Source of the DNA: Pyrinomonadaceae bacterium
GTDB taxonomy: Bacteria; Acidobacteriota; Blastocatellia; Pyrinomonadales; Pyrinomonadaceae
Length of the DNA: 6,517 nt
NCBI GenBank assembly: GCA_025929655.1
Contig: JAICPV010000133.1
Location: forward strand, 1 to 6,517
Direction: 5' to 3'
Positions within the stretch are counted from its first letter, which is position 1; each line of letters starts with the position of its first letter. The notes beneath the pieces were generated by a model. That model was not told where the DNA came from. It saw only the letters and a list, made by a program, of their open reading frames with translations, and ran no database searches. Position numbers and translations under genes: made by a program. Below are positions 1-4,419 of the stretch, in pieces.

Positions 1-206
1 ATGGCGTTTCCGGCAACCATGCCGTCCTGGTCGATGTACGCGTTGAAAGCGAAGTCACGTTTGAGCGTGCGGCCATTTTTGATCGCTCTGCTCGTCAACG
101 AACCTTAGCAAGCGGCAGTCAGCCTGTTCAAAACAGCTGCGAACGAAACTGCGACCATCGCCACCATCGTTAAAAGAATTACGCAGGTAATTTTGGAAAA
201 CGTCAT
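1..206 (-). pseudogene. 5' part of an exported-protein gene interrupted by an in-frame stop (partial, runs off left edge)
   Basis: Read on the minus strand, an ATG at 206-204 is preceded by AAGGGG (213-218) at a 6-nt spacing, a good Shine-Dalgarno. The first 33 residues (MTFSKITCVILLTMVAMV..., ending in LTAAC) look like a signal peptide or membrane anchor: a short basic start and then a long hydrophobic run. An in-frame TAA lies at 105-107. The same frame then stays open to the window edge and encodes 34 protein-like residues, including NGRTLKRDFAFNAYIDQDG. I cannot assign the family; the second part resembles a secreted beta-rich protein only in general style. The gene may be a nonsense-mutated pseudogene or carry a base error at 105-107. 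Alternatively, a separate start such as TTG at 98-96 could serve the downstream part, but that form would lack the export signal. The 190 nt between this start and the next gene (207-396) holds no convincing promoter; a lone TATAAT on the minus strand (333-338) has no good -35 partner. Confidence 0.4.
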
Positions 207-396
207 GATATGCCCCTTACGTAGAATGAATTCAAAAAACCCGCTTGATTGCGTCGGCGATGCTGGAGGAAATTATTCCCATTCTACCATCAGAGGGCGC
301 CGGTTTCGTAAAAGCAACCTTCATTTCTGCAAATTATACAGCTCCGGTATATTGGCTGACCCAAATGGTAACAACAGCGCGTGATAGAATCGCGAA

Positions 397-2436
397 ATGC
401 AGTCACCAAAGAAATTCACGAACAAGCTGGCTGACGAGACGTCGCCGTACCTTCTACAGCACGCGCACAATCCCGTAGATTGGTGTCCTTGGGGCGACGA
501 AGCGTTTGCAAAAGCGAAGGCTGAAGACAAGCCGGTTCTGGTAAGTATCGGCTATTCGGCGTGCCATTGGTGTCACGTGATGGAGCACGAATCGTTCGAA
601 GACGAAGCGACGGCGCAGATCCAGAACGAGCATTTCATCAATATCAAGGTCGATATGGAAGAGCGGCCTGACGTTGATCAGATCTACATGAATTTCGTTC
701 AGATCACCACCGGCCGGGGCGGCTGGCCGATGAACGTTTTCGTAACTCCGGACAAGATCCCATTTTTCGGCGGAACGTATTTCCCCCCGACGCCTCGGCA
801 TGGAATGCCGTCCTGGCAACAGATCCTGATGAGCATCGCAGAAGCGTGGAGAGAGCGACGCGAGGAGCTGATGCATTCGGCAAACGAAATACTGGGAGAG
901 CTTCGGCGAATATCCATTACAGATGAAGCCGAGGGCCCAATCGACGAAAGCATCTCCGATATTGCATTCCAGAGCTTCGTCCGTACCTTCGACGCAAAGA
1001 ACGGCGGCTGGGGCGGAGCTCCGAAATTCCCGCAGGCGATGTCGATGGAATTCCTCCTTCGTTACTGGAAACGAACAGGGAACGAAAGAGCGCTGGAAAT
1101 GGTGACGTTCACTGCAGAAAAGATGGCGAACGGAGGCATCTACGATCAGATCGGTGGCGGCTTCCACCGCTATGCCACCGACGCGGTCTGGCTGGTACCG
1201 CACTTCGAAAAGATGCTTTACGACAATGCTCAATTGGTACGCGTATATCTGCATCTTTACCAGATCACGAAGAACGATATTTACAAGCGCACCGCGGTGG
1301 AGACTCTAGAATATGTTCGTCGGGAGATGCTGCACGAAAAAGGAGGGTTCTATTCGTCGCAGGACGCAGACAGTGAAGGGGAAGAGGGAAAGTTTTTTGT
1401 TTGGACGCCGGCGAAGGTCGAGCAGATCCTGGGTGAACAAGACGCGAAGTTTTTTAATTTCTTTTTTGATGTTTCGGAAGACGGAAATTTCGAGGGAAGC
1501 AATATTCTCCAACGCAATTATTCGGTGGAGACTGCAGCCCGGGCCTTGAAAGTCGACATTGATGAACTCGCCGCAGTAATCAAGAAAGGCAAACAAAAAC
1601 TTTTCGACGAGCGAGAAGATCGGATCAAACCGTTTCGGGATGAAAAGATCCTCACGGCCTGGAACGGGCTTATGCTCGCCTCCTTTGCCGAAGCGGCGGC
1701 AATTCTCGGCACCGAAGAATATCTGCAGATCGCAAAGCACAATGCCGACTTCTTAACTGCGAACCTTCAGTCGAACGGGTCTTTACTGCGTACCTGGAAG
1801 GACGGGAATGCCAAATTGAACGCTTACATAGAGGACTACGCGAATCTCGCCGACGGCCTGATCGCCCTCTACCAGATTTCCGGCGAGGTCAAGTATTTGA
1901 AAGAAGCCAGGCGGCTGGCCGATTCGATGATCACGGAATTTTGGGACGAGGAAGCAGGCGGATTCTTCTTCACGTCCAATGACCATGAAGAACTGATCGT
2001 ACGCAATAAGGATTTTTACGATAATGCCACGCCATCGGGGAATTCAGCGGGGGCAGATGTATTGCTACGATTGGCAAAGTTTTATGGTGATGATCGTTAC
2101 GAGCGGTTCGCCAGAATAGTGATGCGAATGGCGGCGCCGCAGCTTAAGCGTTACCCTCAGGGTTTCGGACGCATGCTTTCGGCGATCGAATTCAATGTAT
2201 CGCCGGTAAAAGAGATCGCGATCATCGGCGAGCGGGAGAACCGACTCGAACGAGCGATATTCGACGAGTATATGCCGGCGTCCGTCGTCGCGATAACGGA
2301 ACATGAAACCGACGCTCTTCCGATGCTTGCCGATCGAAAACGCACAGGGGAAATCCCGACTGCTTACGTCTGTGAGAATTTTGTATGCAAGCTGCCCGTA
2401 ACTTCGGTCGACGAGCTGATGAAACAACTCTCTTAA
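397..2436 (+). CDS. YyaL/SPATA20-family protein: thioredoxin-like (DUF255) domain plus helical barrel domain
   Basis: A 679-residue protein, close to the usual length of this family (Bacillus YyaL, animal SPATA20/SSP411). The N-terminal DUF255 thioredoxin-like domain (about 5-165) begins with the family signature around NPVDW (25-29). It carries the CxxC pair in SACHWCHVMEHESF (C56, C59), followed by KVDMEERPD (84-92) and GRGGWPMNVF (106-115). The remaining part (about 190-675) fits the alpha/alpha barrel region of the family, with conserved stretches GGWGGAPKFP (203-212), GGIYDQIGGGFHRYATD (246-262), VPHFEKMLYDNAQL (267-280) and SSQDADSEGEEGKFFVW (320-336). The CHWC motif suggests thiol redox chemistry, but the substrate and pathway are not established for the family. 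No signal peptide is visible, so it is probably cytoplasmic. The ATG at 397 is the first good start and places the conserved N-terminus correctly; its SD is weak. The gene stands alone and converges on the lipoprotein genes. Confidence 0.93.
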   Translation: MQSPKKFTNKLADETSPYLLQHAHNPVDWCPWGDEAFAKAKAEDKPVLVSIGYSACHWCHVMEHESFEDEATAQIQNEHFINIKVDMEERPDVDQIYMNFVQITTGRGGWPMNVFVTPDKIPFFGGTYFPPTPRHGMPSWQQILMSIAEAWRERREELMHSANEILGELRRISITDEAEGPIDESISDIAFQSFVRTFDAKNGGWGGAPKFPQAMSMEFLLRYWKRTGNERALEMVTFTAEKMANGGIYDQIGGGFHRYATDAVWLVPHFEKMLYDNAQLVRVYLHLYQITKNDIYKRTAVETLEYVRREMLHEKGGFYSSQDADSEGEEGKFFVWTPAKVEQILGEQDAKFFNFFFDVSEDGNFEGSNILQRNYSVETAARALKVDIDELAAVIKKGKQKLFDEREDRIKPFRDEKILTAWNGLMLASFAEAAAILGTEEYLQIAKHNADFLTANLQSNGSLLRTWKDGNAKLNAYIEDYANLADGLIALYQISGEVKYLKEARRLADSMITEFWDEEAGGFFFTSNDHEELIVRNKDFYDNATPSGNSAGADVLLRLAKFYGDDRYERFARIVMRMAAPQLKRYPQGFGRMLSAIEFNVSPVKEIAIIGERENRLERAIFDEYMPASVVAITEHETDALPMLADRKRTGEIPTAYVCENFVCKLPVTSVDELMKQLS

Positions 2437-2446
2437 CTTTCAAACG

Positions 2447-2474
2447 AAAAAAGCACCCGCCTGGAAGCGGGTGC
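2447..2474 (-). terminator. Intrinsic terminator of the A/N-rich lipoprotein gene
   Basis: GCACCCGC (2453-2460) and GCGGGTGC (2467-2474) form a perfect 8-bp stem with a 6-nt loop. On the minus strand the stem is followed by six T (complement of 2447-2452), the classic Rho-independent layout, about 25 nt after the stop of the minus-strand gene. The plus-strand gene ends only 16 nt before the stem, so its transcript also reads into the hairpin, but with no U-tract behind it. Confidence 0.85.
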
Positions 2475-2499
2475 CCCGACTCGAATTCAAAGAACTCGA

Positions 2500-2790
2500 T
2501 TACCTATTCGCGTTCGAGTTGCTGGCGTTCGAAGCGTTTGTTGCCGGACGCGCCGCGTTCGTGGCATTCGCAGCCGCTGCATTGACAGCGTTAGCAGCAT
2601 TCGCGATCTGGTTTGCGGCGTTCGCCATCTGGTTGGCCGCGTTTGCTGCCATCGCGTTTGCTGCATTGACAGCGTTGGCGATCGCCCTGTTAGCATTGTT
2701 TGCCGTGTTATTGGCCGTGCCGGCGTCCCCGCAAGCCATTCCCAAGGCACCCAAAGCCAAAAGCATGGTAAGTGCAATAATTTTTCTCAT
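2500..2790 (-). CDS. Small Ala/Asn-rich lipoprotein with heptad-like repeats
   Basis: A 96-residue protein. Residues 1-20 (MRKIIALTMLLALGALGMAC) form a lipoprotein-type signal peptide with the acylated Cys expected at position 20. The lipobox is not ideal, since Gly rather than Leu sits at -3. The mature part (about 76 residues) is almost entirely Ala and Asn. Larger hydrophobics occur at I37, V41, M55, I62 and V69, mostly in heptad spacing, over repeats such as NAANQMA and NAANQIA. This could form an alanine-rich coiled coil, as in small Lpp/OprI-type envelope lipoproteins. That is inference, and there is no C-terminal Lys for Lpp-type peptidoglycan linkage. The start is the ATG at 2790 with AGGAG (2801-2805) 10 nt upstream. 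It has its own promoter (2897-2925) and terminator (2447-2474). The next minus-strand gene is a paralog sharing its signal peptide and C-terminus. The function is unknown. The opposite strand is open as well, but only as an antisense image of the repeats. Confidence 0.85.
   Translation of the reverse strand: MRKIIALTMLLALGALGMACGDAGTANNTANNANRAIANAVNAANAMAANAANQMANAANQIANAANAVNAAAANATNAARPATNASNASNSNANR
2576..2676 (-). repeat. Coding tandem repeat based on 21-bp (7-residue) units
   Basis: A 17-bp sequence, GCTGCATTGACAGCGTT as read on the plus strand, occurs at 2576-2592 and again at 2660-2676. The 84-bp offset equals four 21-bp units, or 28 residues. Between them, TTCGCGATCTGG (from 2599) and TTCGCCATCTGG (from 2620) are 21 bp apart. 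The units encode the Ala/Asn heptads of the lipoprotein and suggest growth by unit duplication. Confidence 0.7.
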
Positions 2791-2799
2791 TTAAAGGAT

Positions 2800-2823
2800 T
2801 CTCCTGTCTTCTTCAAAGATTAA
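2800..2823 (-). repeat. Shared 24-bp leader/SD block, copy 1
   Basis: This block is identical over 24 bp to 3280-3303, exactly 480 bp away. It lies in the 5' leader of the A/N-rich lipoprotein gene and includes AGGAG (minus strand, 2801-2805) plus the sequence immediately upstream. In this copy the SD-to-ATG spacing is 10 nt. The conservation marks the two genes as tandem duplicates and may reflect a constraint on translation initiation. Confidence 0.8.
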
Positions 2824-2896
2824 AGTTAACTTATCTTTTCGCCGGGCCGTTGGTGCTCAGTCCGGGTCCCAACCTTAAGTTTCTGGAACACTCGAC

Positions 2897-2925
2897 AATA
2901 TAAAGACGTTGGCGCGGTTAGTCAA
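2897..2925 (-). promoter_or_regulatory. Sigma70-type promoter of the A/N-rich lipoprotein gene
   Basis: On the minus strand, TTGACT (2925-2920) and TATATT (2902-2897) are separated by 17 bp, five matches of six to the consensus at each box. Transcription would begin near 2890, giving a leader of about 100 nt before the ATG at 2790. The layout matches the promoter of the neighbouring paralog (3375-3403). Confidence 0.7.
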
Positions 2926-2964
2926 CCCTGAACGTATCAAAAATCAATTAATTTTTGCTTGACA

Positions 2965-3004
2965 AAAATCGAAAACGGCACCCGACCTTACGGTCAGAGT
3001 GCCG
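2965..3004 (-). terminator. Intrinsic terminator of the T/N-rich lipoprotein gene
   Basis: CGGCAC (2976-2981) pairs with GTGCCG (2999-3004). The stem continues through a small internal loop to GACC (2984-2987) with GGTC (2992-2995), closed by a TTAC loop. On the minus strand the hairpin is followed by TTTTCGATTTTT. It lies about 26 nt after the stop at 3030-3032 and upstream of the next promoter (2925), so the two lipoprotein genes form separate transcription units. Confidence 0.75.
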
Positions 3005-3029
3005 CCGGAAAATGACGAAAACCGTCGAA

Positions 3030-3266
3030 CTACCTGTTGGTGTTCGAGTTGGTGTTCGTGCGGTTCGTGGTGTTGCCCGTATTGGTGGTGTTACCGGTGT
3101 TTGTATTCGTTACCACCGGCGTCGAAACCGGGGTGCTGGTCGCGGTGGTGTTAGCGCGATTTGCGTTTGTGTTCGTGTTGGTAACAGTGTTATTCGCTGC
3201 ACCGCCGCAAGCCATGCCAAGAGCACCAAGAGCCAAAACTGACGAAAGTGCAATTGCTTTTTTCAT
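3030..3266 (-). CDS. Small Thr/Asn-rich lipoprotein, paralog of the adjacent one
   Basis: A 78-residue protein beginning with a lipoprotein-type signal peptide (MKKAIALSSVLALGALGMAC, Cys20). It is nearly identical to that of the A/N-rich neighbour over LALGALGMACG. The mature part is Thr/Asn-rich, with TNTN and TGNT repeats and a short STPVSTPVV stretch (44-52), so it is probably disordered and exposed. It ends NSNTNR, against NSNANR in the neighbour; both termini are therefore conserved while the middle differs. I chose the ATG at 3266 because it puts the signal peptide at the N-terminus as in the paralog. An upstream TTG at 3296 would add ten charged residues (MKKTGDLKNK) and consume the SD block. 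The AGGAG at 3281-3285 is 14 nt from this ATG, longer than usual. It has its own promoter and terminator. The function is unknown. Confidence 0.82.
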   Translation of the reverse strand: MKKAIALSSVLALGALGMACGGAANNTVTNTNTNANRANTTATSTPVSTPVVTNTNTGNTTNTGNTTNRTNTNSNTNR

Positions 3267-3279
3267 TTTATTTTTCAAG

Positions 3280-3303
3280 TCTCCTGTCTTCTTCAAAGAT
3301 TAA
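3280..3303 (-). repeat. Shared 24-bp leader/SD block, copy 2
   Basis: This is the second copy of the 24-bp block found at 2800-2823. Here four additional bases separate it from the start codon, so AGGAG-to-ATG spacing is 14 nt rather than 10. A TTG lies between the SD and the ATG and could be an alternative start, but only 2 nt from the SD. Confidence 0.8.
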
Positions 3304-3319
3304 TGTATCTATATATCCG

Positions 3320-3340
3320 ATTTCGCAGCCATTGCGAAAT
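3320..3340 (-). promoter_or_regulatory. Stem-loop in the leader of the T/N-rich lipoprotein gene
   Basis: ATTTCGCA (3320-3327) and TGCGAAAT (3333-3340) form a perfect 8-bp inverted repeat with a 5-nt spacer. It lies inside the predicted 5' leader of the minus-strand transcript, between the 28-bp dyad and the SD block. It could fold in the mRNA or bind a protein. No U-tract follows on the minus strand, so it is not a simple attenuator. Confidence 0.4.
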
Positions 3341-3368
3341 TGCCCCAAATTCGATCGAATTTAGGGCA
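3341..3368. promoter_or_regulatory. 28-bp near-perfect palindrome at the predicted transcription start
   Basis: Positions 3341-3368 are self-complementary except for one mismatched pair (3346/3363). The core AAATTCGATCGAATTT (3347-3362) is perfect and is flanked by TGCCC and GGGCA. The predicted start site of the minus-strand promoter (3375-3403) falls at about 3368, so the palindrome would sit on the start site as an operator or form the very 5' end of the mRNA as a hairpin. No regulator is identified. Confidence 0.5.
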
Positions 3369-3374
3369 AACGCA

Positions 3375-3403
3375 ACTATAGAAATCGCCGAAGCGTAAGT
3401 CAA
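3375..3403 (-). promoter_or_regulatory. Sigma70-type promoter of the T/N-rich lipoprotein gene
   Basis: On the minus strand, TTGACT (3403-3398), a 17-bp spacer and TATAGT (3380-3375). The predicted start is near 3368, giving a leader of about 100 nt, like that of the paralog. An 8-bp inverted repeat, AAATCGCC (3382-3389) and GGCGATTT (3414-3421), brackets the -35 box and could be an operator. Confidence 0.7.
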
Positions 3404-3417
3404 CCGCAGAAAAGGCG

Positions 3418-3486
3418 ATTTTCAGGCAAATTGAGTCAAATTTGGGCATTTATCCCCCTTTTTTCCTGAAAATTTACCAAATTTGA
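3418..3486. repeat. AT-rich intergenic region with two overlapping inverted repeats
   Basis: ATTTTCAGG (3418-3426) is the inverse complement of CCTGAAAAT (3465-3473), and TCAAATTTGG (3436-3445) is the inverse complement of CCAAATTTGA (3477-3486). They interleave between the divergent lipoprotein and GGDEF genes. No coding potential is seen in 3304-3528. They could be binding sites or remnants of a small mobile repeat, but chance matches are possible in such AT-rich sequence. Confidence 0.35.
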
Positions 3487-3512
3487 ACCGCCCCGTGGAA
3501 ATAACAAAAAAA

Positions 3513-3542
3513 TTGACAATTTTCTCGTATGGGAATTATCGT
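3513..3542 (+). promoter_or_regulatory. Possible promoter of the GGDEF gene
   Basis: A perfect -35 box TTGACA (3513-3518) is followed at an 18-bp spacing by a four-of-six -10 match, TATCGT (3537-3542). Transcription would start near 3549, downstream of the ATG at 3529 but upstream of the ATG at 3601. If this promoter is real, the shorter protein start is the correct one. Confidence 0.35.
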
Positions 3543-4377
3543 GGATAAGGCCCTTCCTCACGAAACGCATACGATCTTCGCCCTGATACGCCGAGACAAA
3601 ATGATGACAGAACCCAGACACGGTCCCGCGTTGAATCATATTTTGCCATTCGCATTGTTCGGATTTCTGGCTCCGATCGCGACGTATCTTGTGGCGGTTT
3701 CAAATCTCTCGACGGACGCAAAGACCGCTGTTCTCTCAGTGCTCGCCGGCCTGTACGTTCTGCTTTTTGTCGCTTCGATTCGCCGGTTTCGAAGTTTGGA
3801 GAATGGGACACCCGCATCTTCGCTGATCCCTCCCAATTCGCATGCGGAAGGCGCCCGACAATCAAACCTTGAGGCGATCACCGGCTTCGCAAATGAACAA
3901 GGCTTTCAAATGGTTCTCGAGCGTGAAGTCGCAGAGTCATTAAGAAATCCCGACGAACGGCCTTTGAGCGTACTTTCGATCGGCATCGCCGAAATGAGCT
4001 CGATCGAAAAGGCATACGGACCTGATTTCCACGAGCGGATCCTGATCTACGCTGCTGAGAAAATAAGAAACAATCTCCGTGCGATGGATTTTGCAGCCTG
4101 TGTCGATGGAGATGAATTTCTGGTAGTGCTCCCCACTGCCGACCAAACCGGAGCAACGGAGATCTCCAACCGGATCGCGCGATCGTTCTCGGAAGAACCG
4201 TTTCGGGCCGGCGAAGACGAACTTTTAAAACTACGCATTTCGGTGGGGATCGCCGGCTTTGAAATTGAAGGCGACACGGCGGAATCGCTTGTCCGTACGG
4301 CCAGGGCCCGAAAACAAGATGTAAACGCGGGAATGCCGCGGGACGTCGCCGATCGATCCGGCGAATATTTTCACTAA
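3529..4377 (+). CDS. Membrane-anchored degenerate GGDEF-domain protein, probable c-di-GMP receptor
   Basis: 282 residues from the ATG at 3529, or 258 from the ATG at 3601; neither start has a strong SD. Two membrane helices (about 37-58 and 66-84, long numbering) precede a linker and a cytoplasmic GGDEF-type domain (about 113-270). The signature reads DGDEF (193-197) instead of GGDEF, and the fold is supported by LRISVGIAGF (235-244). The residues that bind metal and GTP in active diguanylate cyclases look lost. The usual DIDxFKxxND region reads GIAEMSSIEKAYG (152-164), and the DxLTGLxN motif reads EAITGFAN (115-122). The inhibitory I-site RxxD is kept as RAMD (184-187), exactly five residues before DGDEF. 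I therefore infer a c-di-GMP-binding sensor rather than an active synthase. No sensory domain is fused. The MBL-fold gene follows after 42 nt and may be co-transcribed. Confidence 0.85.
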   Translation: MGIIVDKALPHETHTIFALIRRDKMMTEPRHGPALNHILPFALFGFLAPIATYLVAVSNLSTDAKTAVLSVLAGLYVLLFVASIRRFRSLENGTPASSLIPPNSHAEGARQSNLEAITGFANEQGFQMVLEREVAESLRNPDERPLSVLSIGIAEMSSIEKAYGPDFHERILIYAAEKIRNNLRAMDFAACVDGDEFLVVLPTADQTGATEISNRIARSFSEEPFRAGEDELLKLRISVGIAGFEIEGDTAESLVRTARARKQDVNAGMPRDVADRSGEYFH

Positions 4378-4419
4378 CGAACATTTTGATTTCCTTCCCT
4401 GTCGCCTTAACATTCCCGA

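Noticed and set aside
193..478. Two short plus-strand open frames ahead of the YyaL-family gene
   Set aside because: They overlap the minus-strand gene start or the conserved N-terminus of the YyaL-family protein, and their products are Arg/Ser-rich without family features.
454..1254. Long minus-strand open frame (266 codons) opposite the YyaL-family gene
   Set aside because: The plus-strand frame has clear family motifs throughout; the minus product has no recognisable domain and is rich in Arg, His and Cys like a shadow frame.
2471..2794. Plus-strand open frame of 107 codons encoding a very hydrophobic Ala/Phe/Leu-rich protein
   Set aside because: It is the antisense image of the Ala/Asn repeats of the lipoprotein gene, and has no SD or promoter. 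The minus strand has signal peptide, SD, promoter and terminator.
2849..2873. Weak stem GTTGG/CCAAC in the leader of the A/N-rich lipoprotein, considered as a riboswitch
   Set aside because: Only 5 bp with an unpaired interior, and no conserved riboswitch core is recognisable.
3037..3303. Plus-strand open frame of 88 codons encoding a Val/Phe-rich, membrane-like protein
   Set aside because: Antisense of Asn and Thr codons gives Val-rich and similar codons. The minus-strand frame has the lipoprotein signal and control elements.
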